Shown in pieces: positions 26,801 to 33,792 of a stretch of DNA of 64,000 nt; positions within the stretch are counted from its first letter, which is position 1; each line of letters starts with the position of its first letter. The notes below the pieces were generated by a model. It saw only the letters and a program-made list of their open reading frames with translations. It was not told the origin of the DNA and made no database searches. The stretch is from NCBI GenBank assembly GCA_018266215.1, contig JAFEAV010000002.1, positions 1-64,000 on the forward strand, given 5' to 3'. A program made the translations under genes and the position numbers. Source of the DNA: Cyanobacteria bacterium SZAS LIN-3. Lineage in GTDB: Bacteria; Cyanobacteriota; Vampirovibrionia; Obscuribacterales; Obscuribacteraceae.

Positions 26801-27360
26801 CGGAAAAGTGTTTTCAACTTGAGCACACCCAGGCCCATGAAGATGCCGCCGATAGCGCCGCCGTCTACGACGTAGAAGGGCACTCCGACTTCGTTGGCTA
26901 TGGCCCGGGCAAAGAGTGTTTTACCAACGCCTGGTGCACCGATGAAGAGCATGCCCTTGGGCACCTGGGCGCCGGATTCTTCGTAATGCGAGGACTTGGC
27001 CAGGATGTCTATAACTTCCTGGATTTCAATCTTGGCCTTCTCATTGCCGATCATCTCGGAGAGAGTCTTGGGCGCCTTGGGGCTGATGGGCGAATCTTTG
27101 AAGAAAAACTTGAAGGCATTGCGCCAGACGCTCTTGGGTGCGTTGGAATCAGCCCGGGGCGGGAGCGGGAAGATAATCGAGAGGATGATGTAGAACTGAA
27201 TAATTATGAAGAGCGCGCCGTAGACGCCGGCTGCAACGACCGAGACGACCGTGTATTTCAAGAGCGCCGGTACTGAAACGAATGGGTTCCAGTATTGCGC
27301 TGTGAAAATCAAAGCCAGTGTCCAAACTATTAGAAATAGCCATTTAGCCCAATTTTTCAT
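23899..27360 (-). CDS. FtsH-like M41 protease with three tandem AAA+ modules
   Basis: 1153 residues; ordinary FtsH is about 610-650 with one AAA+ module. Membrane segments lie at about 7-24 and 35-65 with almost no periplasmic loop. Three complete AAA+ modules follow. Walker A: GAPGVGKT 141-148, GPPGVGKS 408-415, GRPGTGKT 671-678. Walker B: 196-203, 463-470, 727-734, all FIDEID. Second-region-of-homology arginines: RAGRMDR 258-264, RSGRFDR 522-528, RPGRFDR 789-795. Pore loops read IFMG, MWRG and MWAG. The M41 domain has HEAGH 895-899 and the third zinc ligand in STDLEHV (Asp973), so it should be an active protease. The tail (1100-1153) is Gly/Ser-rich. It sits in a four-gene operon. Confidence 0.93.
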   Translation of the reverse strand: MKNWAKWLFLIVWTLALIFTAQYWNPFVSVPALLKYTVVSVVAAGVYGALFIIIQFYIILSIIFPLPPRADSNAPKSVWRNAFKFFFKDSPISPKAPKTLSEMIGNEKAKIEIQEVIDILAKSSHYEESGAQVPKGMLFIGAPGVGKTLFARAIANEVGVPFYVVDGGAIGGIFMGLGVLKLKTLFRKLKNHDRAILFIDEIDSMGAKRQQDQGFGGVADMNMTLNTLLTEMDGFHGSRLMVIGATNNDAMLDPALMRAGRMDRRIYFQMPMPEERTALFKYYLAKVNCDEANIDYEQITMLTNSYSPAEIANVVNEAALISMRPGNPTKVNTEMILQALDKVSVGLERSLGNSGVELINHDPTVKLSDVVGIDDVKQDIAEIVDFLKRGDELRSIGAKLPSGVLMIGPPGVGKSMLAKAIANEAGVPFYGLSASMLISMWRGEGSARIRALYTQARKSPAAIVFIDEIDTIAGTTDSSGLGGRRSTELNQILVELDGLGRSNVVTICATNKEGELDSAFYRSGRFDRKLYVGLPDRDARKELFRKYIGKLKLDSEQDLDKLAKLSVNFSGADVAAACNEAGILAVRAGKKAVTEEEFETAIEKVSVTSGHKLNTGGINMSRVPDLDVKLDDIKGMDEAKAEAAEVVAMLKHVDLVAQTGLKAPRGVLLVGRPGTGKTMLAKAIANEAGVAFYALSGGDFQSMWAGVGTNRVRAVFEQARRSGKPAIVFIDEIDAIGSMRGRDLGGGAIQDSNKTLNQLLVEMDGFGKHKVLTIGATNNPDMLDPALLRPGRFDRKIEVPMPNLEGREAILEHYMKDLELTLDPDVNAMEISRMTVFQSGADLANIVNEAGLGAIRAGRLTINHADLVTAIQRVRFGISRSQKVNLQELWETAYHEAGHTIIAYFRNLRDRIQVVTIVPSGYALGYMWSVGKEDAFYSHMNKQDMLARIEVSLGGYCAEELHKETTSTGVSTDLEHVGQVASSMVRKYGMGSFMFNTHSAFVTSKGRGSEATEREIDLEIKKLVDDCITNVRGMLRAKRSELDRIAQGLVEKETLYYKDLVHILEPHRTDADIDREIATMADRKLVGKPPVINIDVLPGLPGKGAFGNGKKGDKGKAGSGSGSAGDNGSSQSSPSKSEGPDTGFDGHHDGEKK

Positions 27361-27376
27361 GACTTAGAACACGCTC

Positions 27377-27628
27377 CTAGTTATTGCCAAAAAATGGAAA
27401 GTCAGAACCCCTCGAGGGGTGCTTTGTCGTAACTTCTGTTGAGTAGCGCCAGACTCTGGCGGCATCATTGATGCGGATCTCGCCCACACCGCTCTCATCG
27501 CGGATCAGGCCGAGGGATGCCGGTTTTACCCCGGCGATGCCGGTCGGGACTATGGCCGGCGCCTTGTAATTAGTAAGGGCTGCGCTGGCAACCACTACGA
27601 GAATAAAGGCGATAAAGTAGCTTTTCAT
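27377..27628 (-). CDS. Small membrane protein in FtsH operon
   Basis: 83 residues. MKSYFIAFILVVVASAALTNY is a signal or single anchor. The rest is polar with no cysteines and ends SDFPFFGNN. AGGTTAAG lies upstream of the ATG. The gene is 12 bp after the thioredoxin-like gene and 16 bp before the triple-AAA FtsH gene. Small membrane proteins are known to modulate FtsH in other bacteria; a similar role here is inference from position only. Confidence 0.6.
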   Translation of the reverse strand: MKSYFIAFILVVVASAALTNYKAPAIVPTGIAGVKPASLGLIRDESGVGEIRINDAARVWRYSTEVTTKHPSRGSDFPFFGNN

Positions 27629-27640
27629 GGCAGTCTTAAC

Positions 27641-28093
27641 CTAAGTCACAGGTATGTCGAGCTCGCGCTTGACGAAATTTTCCAGGTCTTTTTTGGGCAT
27701 TTCACCGGAGATGCCATTGGCCGCCTTGGCGTCCTTGAAGAGCACGAACGATGGGAAACTTTTGACGTCATAGCGCTGGACCAGTGGGGCATTGCTGTTG
27801 GCGTCCACTTTGACGACATGGACAAAACCCTGGCTTTCATTGGCGAGCTGGGTCACGGCTTCTTTCATGGCCTCGCAGTGCTGGTCTTCCGGTCTGTAAA
27901 ACTCAACCAGCACCGGCGTGTGGCTGTCCAGTACCTCCCCCTGGAAGGTATCGGCATTGACCTCTGTGACGGGGTCCGGACCGACCGTGGTATTGCCGAA
28001 GGTCCAGCCGTTCTGATAGGGCACCGGCGCGCCGCTGGCTATGTAACTGCTCACAAACAGGGCGATCAAGAAACCGACTACTAATTCCTTCAT
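27641..28093 (-). CDS. Membrane-anchored thioredoxin-like protein with one active-site Cys
   Basis: 150 residues. MKELVVGFLIALFVSSYIASG is an anchor or signal, followed by a thioredoxin fold: PVLVEFYRPEDQHCEAM aligns with the WCGPC loop, but the first cysteine is replaced (EDQHC), leaving one Cys. The cis-proline is kept (KSFPSFVLFKD). With one cysteine it cannot run a normal dithiol cycle; it could form mixed disulfides or act as a binding protein. It is the first gene of the unit with the 83-residue protein, the triple-AAA FtsH and the beta-propeller protein. AGGTG precedes the ATG closely. Confidence 0.8.
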   Translation of the reverse strand: MKELVVGFLIALFVSSYIASGAPVPYQNGWTFGNTTVGPDPVTEVNADTFQGEVLDSHTPVLVEFYRPEDQHCEAMKEAVTQLANESQGFVHVVKVDANSNAPLVQRYDVKSFPSFVLFKDAKAANGISGEMPKKDLENFVKRELDIPVT

Positions 28094-28202
28094 TGCACCT
28101 CGCCTCTACGGGCTTGATCCGACACTAAAAGCAGGATATCGATGAGCCCGCCTTTATACCTATATATTGGCACAGCCTTAGAACTTTTACACAATGCCAT
28201 TA

Positions 28203-28225
28203 CGGACCTTAACCAGGTAATTACC
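28203..28225. promoter_or_regulatory. Palindrome and CGGACCTTAAC upstream of FtsH operon
   Basis: CGGACCTTAAC (28203-28213) is an exact copy of the element at 16243. It is followed by the perfect 10-bp palindrome GGTAATTACC (28216-28225), itself inside a longer imperfect dyad CCAGG...CCTGG. It lies about 110 bp upstream of the thioredoxin-like start. It could be an operator; no matching -35/-10 pair was found. Confidence 0.3.
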
Positions 28226-28261
28226 CTGGAATTGTCTGAAATCGGCAGTGACGGATAAGCA

Positions 28262-28288
28262 AACAGGCGGACAATCTGCCCGCCTGTT
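28262..28288 (-). terminator. Terminator-like hairpin after fasciclin gene
   Basis: AACAGGCGG (28262-28270) and CCGCCTGTT (28280-28288) form a perfect 9-bp stem. On the minus strand it follows the fasciclin stop by about 55 nt, with only a short T run, so termination may be partial. Confidence 0.5.
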
Positions 28289-28342
28289 CAATGCTTTTGC
28301 TATGCAGTGACTCTGTCTGAGTCGGCTAAAAGGCCAGGGGCC

Positions 28343-28900
28343 TTATTTACCGCGCTCGGGCACGGCCACGGCGTCAATCATGTGAATCATGCCGTTGGAG
28401 GCTTTGACATCAGGAGTTGTGACGATACAACCGTCCACGATCAACTTACCATCTTTGTTGTCAAGCATGAGTGATTGACCTTCGAGGGTGGTAATTGAGC
28501 GCTTACCGTCGAGGGCAGCGGCGTCATATTTGCCTTTGACTACGTGATAAGTAAGGACATCCTTGAGACGTTTGGGGTCATTGAGGAGGCCTTCACGCAT
28601 GTCCTTGGGCATCTTAGCCCAGCCTTCGTTGGTGGGAGCAAATACTGTGAGCGGACCGGCACCACTGAGAGCGCATACCAGACCGGCTTTTTTAATGGCC
28701 GATACTGTAGTCGAGAGGTCTTTGTTTTTGGCAGCGACTCCGACTATGCCGTTTGCCATATGGTGGCAAGCTCTGGTGTGGTGATGATGTCTATGATGTT
28801 TCGTTGCTGCTTCTACGGGCGAAGAGGCAACAAGACCGAATCCCACCAAGAGCGCTGCAGATAGCGCCAATGAGCGAAGATTCGACGATTGAAATTGCAT
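28343..28900 (-). CDS. Secreted fasciclin (FAS1) domain protein
   Basis: 185 residues from the ATG at 28900, chosen because AAAGGAG lies 8 nt upstream and the signal peptide starts there (MQFQSSNLRSLALSAALLVG, cleavage near VEAAT). A His-rich stretch (KHHRHHHH) follows, then one FAS1 domain with both signatures: TVFAPTNEGW and LTYHVVKGKY, ending with GMIHMIDAVAVP. FAS1 domains mediate cell adhesion or matrix binding. The His run right after the predicted cleavage site could bind metal. It is 40 bp downstream of trxA on the same strand. Confidence 0.88.
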   Translation of the reverse strand: MQFQSSNLRSLALSAALLVGFGLVASSPVEAATKHHRHHHHTRACHHMANGIVGVAAKNKDLSTTVSAIKKAGLVCALSGAGPLTVFAPTNEGWAKMPKDMREGLLNDPKRLKDVLTYHVVKGKYDAAALDGKRSITTLEGQSLMLDNKDGKLIVDGCIVTTPDVKASNGMIHMIDAVAVPERGK

Positions 28901-28940
28901 TGAAACTACTCCTTTCAGTCCCCGCCGGGGGATAAACCTC

Positions 28941-29261
28941 TTAAACGTGCTTGTTGATAGCGGAGGCGAGGGTTGATTTGGGAACGGCACCCACGACCTC
29001 TTCAATTACCTGTCCGCTTTTGAACAGGAAGAGGCTGGGGATACCACGGATTTTGTAGGCCTGAGCGGTCTTTGGGTTTTCGTCTGTATTGAGTTTGACT
29101 ACTTTGAGTCGTCCCTCATACTCTTTCGAAAGGTCCTCAACGACGGGAGCTACGGCTTTACACGGACCACACCACGGAGCCCAGAAGTCTACGAGCACTG
29201 GTATATCGGCTTTCAGTACTTCCTGCTCGAAGGTGGAATCGGTAACGTTTGCGACGGACAT
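28941..29261 (-). CDS. trxA: Thioredoxin
   Basis: 106 residues, full-length thioredoxin with the WCGPC active site ([16 protein letters not shown]), the buried Asp-Trp-Pro region and the cis-proline loop [11 protein letters not shown]. It is a cytosolic general dithiol reductant. No signal peptide, unlike the thioredoxin-like protein at 27641. GGGAGG lies about 12 nt before the ATG, a slightly long spacing. A TATAAT promoter candidate lies about 70 bp upstream. Confidence 0.97.
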   Translation of the reverse strand: MSVANVTDSTFEQEVLKADIPVLVDFWAPWCGPCKAVAPVVEDLSKEYEGRLKVVKLNTDENPKTAQAYKIRGIPSLFLFKSGQVIEEVVGAVPKSTLASAINKHV

Positions 29262-29331
29262 TTCTAAACAGGACCTCCCTGGAGTCAGAGCACTTGATTA
29301 GATTCTTGAGGCTGACTAACCAACAAAAAAG

Positions 29332-29360
29332 ATTATAGTGATTATGGAGTAGTTTCCCAC
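29332..29360 (-). promoter_or_regulatory. Candidate trxA promoter
   Basis: On the minus strand TATAAT (29337-29332) is a perfect -10. TTGTGG about 19 nt upstream is a weak -35. It lies about 70 nt before the trxA ATG. Confidence 0.4.
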
Positions 29361-29541
29361 AAAAGAAGACGATTCAGCCAAGCAATATCGCTAGTCAAGA
29401 GTCTTCCCGGGAGTCTATGTAAGACGCCAAAAGGTAGATAATAGCGGTGTCCTGCGCTTTGCCTCTTGCCCGTGTAAAAACAAGGTTAGACTTTCAGGGA
29501 CTTGGCAATGTCGGGAGCAATTAGAGAGGGCCCGGGATCTT

Positions 29542-31023
29542 TTGAATCTTCTCCGCCGCATTCTATATAAGTGGATTTTTCGCAGTCTTGCCAATCAGCT
29601 TTTGGTCACTTACCTGCTGGTTATTACGATTGCCCTGGTTGTCGTCACGCTCTGGGCGCTCGTTGCTATCCGCAAAGAGTCGTTGACTGACCTCGAACAC
29701 ACGATGGAAGTCGAGGCCGTCAACCTCAGTCTGGAAATCGACAACGATCTTGTGCTTGACTCGCCCCTCTCGCATCAACGCATCCAGGCGGCCGTGGAGA
29801 GGCTCTCATCGCGCCTCGGCTATTCCTTTGTCGTTGTCGACAAGGACGGGCGGGTGCTGGCCGATTCGCAGCCTATTGTCCAGAAAGAAAATCTTTCCAA
29901 CGAACAGGAAATCAACGAGGCCCTGGCCGGTGTCGTCTCCAAGTCGACGCGCAGCGAGCCTGAGAGCAATCAGAACATGTTTTATGTGGCCACTCCCGTG
30001 CGCTCCATGGGTGAAACCACCGGCGTTATCCGCGTAGGCGTGCAGTTGACGCAGATAGAGCAGCGCTTGCAGAAAGACTTGATAGTCTTCCTGGAAATCA
30101 TCTTAGCGACGGGCGTAATCACAGTCTTTATCAGCCTTTTACTGGCCCGGCGCGTGACCAGACCGGTGCGCGAAATGTCAGCCCTGGCCAAACAAATCTC
30201 CATCTCCGGCGACTTCTCCGCGTTTCTGCCGATGCACCGCAAGGATGAAATTGGAGAACTCTGTCTGTCTTTTAACCAGATGATCGGCCGCCTGCGGGAG
30301 CAGGAGCGGGTGCGGCAGGAATTTATCTCGAACGCCAGTCATGAACTCAAGACTCCCACCATGGCCATAGGCTCTGTTGTCGAAGCGTTACAGGCCGGTG
30401 CAGCCGAGGATCCCAAGCTGCGGCATCAGTTTCTCGGTTCGCTGGAGCGGCTTGTGGAGCGGCAGACGAGTTTGATTCAGGATTTGCTCGATATCTCCAA
30501 GCTTGACAGTGGGCTCGATTCCAACTGGCAGGAAGAGGTCAACGTCGTGCAGCTCGTCAATGAGTCGGTTGAGCAATTGAGGCCCCAGGCCGATAAGAAA
30601 GAGCTGACCGTGTCGACGCAGATTACGCAAGACGGCCTCGGCGGCGGCGAACTGATCGTGCTGGGCAATGCCAGCCAACTGCAGAGGGCGATCGTCAACA
30701 TTTTGCAAAACGCCATTAACTACACCCCCGCCGGAGGGTCGGTCACTATCTCGGTGCGGCCGGTGCGCGGCGAGCGACTGGAAATTAAATTTCAAGATAC
30801 GGGCGTGGGCATTGATCCCGCCGACCTGCCTCACATATATGATCGTTTCTATCGCGCCGATAAAGCCCGCACCCGTGAGACCGGCGGTACTGGTCTGGGT
30901 CTGGCCATCGTGCGCGAAATTATCGCTCGCCATCACGGCACACTTGATGTCGAGTCGCAGGTGGGTAAGGGCTCCACGTTTACGGTGCAGCTGGCGCTGC
31001 GCCAGACGGGAAGCCAGGAGTAG
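29542..31023 (+). CDS. Sensor histidine kinase
   Basis: 493 residues. Two membrane segments (about 20-42 and 180-202) flank a periplasmic sensor domain of about 135 residues with a Cache/PAS-like strand (RLGYSFVVVDKDGRVLADS). HAMP follows (205-255), then HisKA with the phospho-acceptor His267 (SNASHELKTP) and a HATPase domain with N box (NILQNAINYTP), G1 (DTGVGI) and G2 (GTGLGLAIV). The architecture resembles PhoR/ResE kinases. No response regulator is adjacent, so it is an orphan here. The start is a TTG. It may be cotranscribed with the three following genes (26 and 11 bp, then an overlap). Confidence 0.93.
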   Translation: MNLLRRILYKWIFRSLANQLLVTYLLVITIALVVVTLWALVAIRKESLTDLEHTMEVEAVNLSLEIDNDLVLDSPLSHQRIQAAVERLSSRLGYSFVVVDKDGRVLADSQPIVQKENLSNEQEINEALAGVVSKSTRSEPESNQNMFYVATPVRSMGETTGVIRVGVQLTQIEQRLQKDLIVFLEIILATGVITVFISLLLARRVTRPVREMSALAKQISISGDFSAFLPMHRKDEIGELCLSFNQMIGRLREQERVRQEFISNASHELKTPTMAIGSVVEALQAGAAEDPKLRHQFLGSLERLVERQTSLIQDLLDISKLDSGLDSNWQEEVNVVQLVNESVEQLRPQADKKELTVSTQITQDGLGGGELIVLGNASQLQRAIVNILQNAINYTPAGGSVTISVRPVRGERLEIKFQDTGVGIDPADLPHIYDRFYRADKARTRETGGTGLGLAIVREIIARHHGTLDVESQVGKGSTFTVQLALRQTGSQE

Positions 31024-31048
31024 GAGCCGGGGTCGATAGAAGAGAGCT

Positions 31049-31312
31049 ATGCCTGAGTCGAAATTTCCCAAATATCTAAAACGTCTGGCCATGGGCAAGG
31101 CGGCCTCCAGGCCGCAGAAACCGGCGCCGCAAGAGCAAGAGGAAGTGGAAGTCCTTGAACCCTGTTGCCAGGGCCGGGTGCACATTGCCTATCGCGGAGT
31201 CAGCGATGACCGGCTCTATATAAGCCATGATCGCGCCTTTGCCGAAATCAAATTTTTTCGCCCCAACGGTCTGCGCATATTTTGCGCCGATTGTCGGCGG
31301 CGGATGGTTTAG
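31049..31312 (+). CDS. Small cysteine-containing hypothetical protein
   Basis: 87 residues, not recognised. The N-terminus is basic, then Gln/Glu-rich. Cys residues occur as PCCQG in the centre and CADC near the end, four in all, suggesting a small zinc or Fe-S site. It lies between the kinase and the MoeB-rhodanese gene on the same strand, 25 and 11 bp away. The neighbours suggest, but do not prove, a link to sulfur transfer. Confidence 0.6.
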   Translation: MPESKFPKYLKRLAMGKAASRPQKPAPQEQEEVEVLEPCCQGRVHIAYRGVSDDRLYISHDRAFAEIKFFRPNGLRIFCADCRRRMV

Positions 31313-31323
31313 TCTATTGACCT

Positions 31324-32523
31324 ATGAAGTCATCGCGCACCAAACTTGAACGCTATCGCCGCCAGACGATTCTGGAACAGGTGGGCGAGGAGGGCCAGGC
31401 GGCTCTGGGGGCGGCGCGGGTTTTGGTGGTCGGTCTGGGTGGCCTGGGATCGCCGGTGGCGCTTTATCTGGCCGCCGCGGGTGTGGGCACGCTCGGTCTG
31501 GTTGACTTTGATCTGGTTGAGCTTTCCAATCTGCAGAGGCAGATGATTTTCAGCGAAAGTCAGGTTGGTCAGCCCAAGGTGATGGCTGCCCGGGCGCGAC
31601 TGCTGGCCCTCAACAGCGCGCTGAAAGTAAATGTGCACAAGATCGCCCTCAATCAGGCGAACGCGGCCGAGCTTATCGCCGGCTACGATCTTGTAGTCGA
31701 TTGCAGTGACAATTTTGCCGCGCGCTATGCCATAAACGATGCCTGTCTGGCGCTGGGGAAGCCTTTTGTCTTCGGTTCGCTCTATCGCTTTGAAGGGCAG
31801 GTAAGCTTCTTCTGTCACGAAGAGGCGCCCTGTTACCGCTGCTTCTATCCGGATCTGGAGCAAGCCGGCGGCGATTGTGCCACGGCGCAGCTTGTACCAA
31901 ACTGTGCCGAAGCCGGTATCCTGGGCTCAATGGCAGGTGTGATAGGCAGTCTGCAGGCCACCGAAGCGCTCAAGTATTTGCTCGGGCAAAAAGAGGAGCT
32001 TCTTGCCGCATCTGTCCTGATGTTTGACGGTCTCGCTATGTCATTCAGCAGGCTGGGGCTGAAGCCGCGCACTGACTGCCATTGTCGCAATGCTGCCATG
32101 CGTGGCCATCTATCCGGCATGGACGGTGGTATTGTATCTGGTGCCGATGTTTCTGCAGGGTCCGCTGCCGCAAGCGGCGCGGCCGTCTCCATCAGTCCCG
32201 CCCAGCTGGCGCAAATGCTTGATGAAGATGAAGACTTGCTCTTGCTTGATGTGCGCGCTCTCAAGGAGCACCGCGCTATGCGTCTGCGCAACAGCACGCT
32301 GATACCTCTGCCGGAATTGACCGAGCGTATTTCCGAACTGGACGGCGAAGAGCGGCCGATCGTGGTTTATTGCCGCTCGGGTGTCAGGAGTCGCAAGGCC
32401 TGTTCTCTCTTGCGTGATTGCGGCTTTGAGGACGTGCGTAATTTGACCGGCGGTATCCTGGCCTGGTACCGTGAGTTTGAAGAAAAATCTATAGAAAGTG
32501 ACGCCGCACTGGAGACTTATTGA
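31324..32523 (+). CDS. MoeB/ThiF-type adenylyltransferase fused to rhodanese
   Basis: 399 residues. The E1-like part (1-250) begins RYRRQTILEQVGEEGQ and has the nucleotide-binding GLGGLGSP, NLQRQ and DCSDN segments, plus a zinc site from CYRC and CHC. The C-terminal rhodanese domain (about 280-395) carries the active-site loop CRSGVRS (Cys350). Such MoeBR/MoeZ proteins adenylate the C-terminal Gly of MoaD, ThiS or other ubiquitin-like sulfur carriers and thiolate it, for molybdopterin, thiamine or cysteine. No carrier is in the window. A sulfite-oxidase-family molybdoprotein elsewhere in the window makes the molybdopterin role plausible. Confidence 0.93.
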   Translation: MKSSRTKLERYRRQTILEQVGEEGQAALGAARVLVVGLGGLGSPVALYLAAAGVGTLGLVDFDLVELSNLQRQMIFSESQVGQPKVMAARARLLALNSALKVNVHKIALNQANAAELIAGYDLVVDCSDNFAARYAINDACLALGKPFVFGSLYRFEGQVSFFCHEEAPCYRCFYPDLEQAGGDCATAQLVPNCAEAGILGSMAGVIGSLQATEALKYLLGQKEELLAASVLMFDGLAMSFSRLGLKPRTDCHCRNAAMRGHLSGMDGGIVSGADVSAGSAAASGAAVSISPAQLAQMLDEDEDLLLLDVRALKEHRAMRLRNSTLIPLPELTERISELDGEERPIVVYCRSGVRSRKACSLLRDCGFEDVRNLTGGILAWYREFEEKSIESDAALETY

Positions 32524-32939
32524 TGGACTATGCAGCCGTTGTAAAAAACCTCAACGAGAAAAGCAATAATCGCCTGCCCGGTTTGTTCGGCATGGAAGTG
32601 GTCAGCGCCGGCCCCGGTGTGCTGAAAGGGCGCTTGAAAATCAAAGACGAGTTTCTTGCTCCCAACGGCTACCTGCATGCCGCCACAGTCATCGCCCTGG
32701 CGGACACCTGTTGCGGCTACGGCACGATGGCCAATTTGCCTCCCGGGGCCAGTTCCTTCACAACCGTAGAATTGAAGACCAATTTTTTAGGCACCGCCAC
32801 CAGTGGCTTCATCGATTGCGAAGCCAAGCTTAGCCATGGCGGCAAGACCACGCAGGTATGGGATGCAACCGTTGTCGGCGGCGAGTTTCATAAGGTGCTG
32901 GCCCTGTTTCGTTGCACCCAGATATTGCTCTACAAGTGA
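32523..32939 (+). CDS. PaaI-type hotdog thioesterase
   Basis: 138 residues from the ATG at 32523, which overlaps the upstream TGA (TGATG). It has the hotdog fold of PaaI/YdiI thioesterases: RLPGLFGMEVV, the central helix HAATVIALADTCCGYGT (after NGYLH) and TVELKTNFLGTA. The conserved Asp in the helix (LADTC) is the usual catalytic carboxylate. Likely substrate is a small aromatic or aliphatic acyl-CoA; nothing nearby fixes it. Translationally coupled to the MoeB-rhodanese gene. Confidence 0.88.
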   Translation: MDYAAVVKNLNEKSNNRLPGLFGMEVVSAGPGVLKGRLKIKDEFLAPNGYLHAATVIALADTCCGYGTMANLPPGASSFTTVELKTNFLGTATSGFIDCEAKLSHGGKTTQVWDATVVGGEFHKVLALFRCTQILLYK

Positions 32940-32943
32940 TGTC

Positions 32944-33687
32944 TTAACGTGCCGAGCTGCGGAAGAGATCGTCGATATCTTCTTTCTTCAGGGACTCTCC
33001 GCCCGGGGACAGATAAAAGGTCGCCGAATCGCTGGCCAGTTTGTACGATTTTGGTACGGTGAAGCGGTCCTTCTGCACCGGCACCAGCTTGACCGATTGA
33101 TATTCGACCAGATTTTTCGGACTGCCGACCGCCGCGCTGTCCCTGTGTCGATGCCCCTTGCTGGAGGCCAGGGCGACCACAAAACCACTGCTTGGCGGGT
33201 TGGCCATAATGTAGCACCAGGCTTCATTCAATGCTTTTGGCAGGGTCACATCGTCGAGGGATACAGTCTTTTGCAAAATCTGGCGCTGGCCGCTCTGGCC
33301 CTCGGCAAATAAGGTCGTTTCCCGGGCTTTGTGGCCATCGGCCAGGCTGACGCTCTTTACCGAAGAGCCGCTTTCCCGCCTTCGCCTGGAGTGTGAGCTG
33401 ATATCTTCGATGTACTGGGACAGGGGGATCACTATGTGTGAAGCGTTTTCCGGATTGACCAGTTCAATTGTGTTGGGGGCGCTGTCGTGCCAGATGGCCC
33501 GCCCTATGGTGGTCTTGAGGCTGAAGGCGTGTGCTGTAAAGGCCGCCTGCATGGCGCCCCAACGGGTGCCGGTGACGGACAGCAGAATCATATCCCTGTC
33601 AGTGGGGCTCATGGCCCAGGCTGCCTGGAAGCACTGGAAAAATGCCAGCCAGATGAGGCAGTTAATTGTTGCAAAAGACTTTTTCAC
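32944..33687 (-). CDS. Secreted hypothetical protein
   Basis: 247 residues, not recognised. A GTG start with AGGGAG 9 nt upstream opens a clear signal peptide (MKKSFATINCLIWLAFFQC, cleavage near AWAMS). The mature region has strands around residues 40-95 (IELVNPENASHIVIPLSQYIEDIS), a basic run RRRRE, and a C-terminus with PKSYKLASDSATFYLSPGGES. No metal or catalytic motif visible. It converges with the thioesterase gene, with stops 4 bp apart. Confidence 0.65.
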   Translation of the reverse strand: MKKSFATINCLIWLAFFQCFQAAWAMSPTDRDMILLSVTGTRWGAMQAAFTAHAFSLKTTIGRAIWHDSAPNTIELVNPENASHIVIPLSQYIEDISSHSRRRRESGSSVKSVSLADGHKARETTLFAEGQSGQRQILQKTVSLDDVTLPKALNEAWCYIMANPPSSGFVVALASSKGHRHRDSAAVGSPKNLVEYQSVKLVPVQKDRFTVPKSYKLASDSATFYLSPGGESLKKEDIDDLFRSSAR

Positions 33688-33792
33688 CAGATTGACTCCC
33701 TGCGATCATCTTACTAATTACTAAATCGCCTGAATCGTTTACCATGATAATAGAGTTACCGAAGTTCCCGGAGGAGTGTGCTCAGTTTTCAG

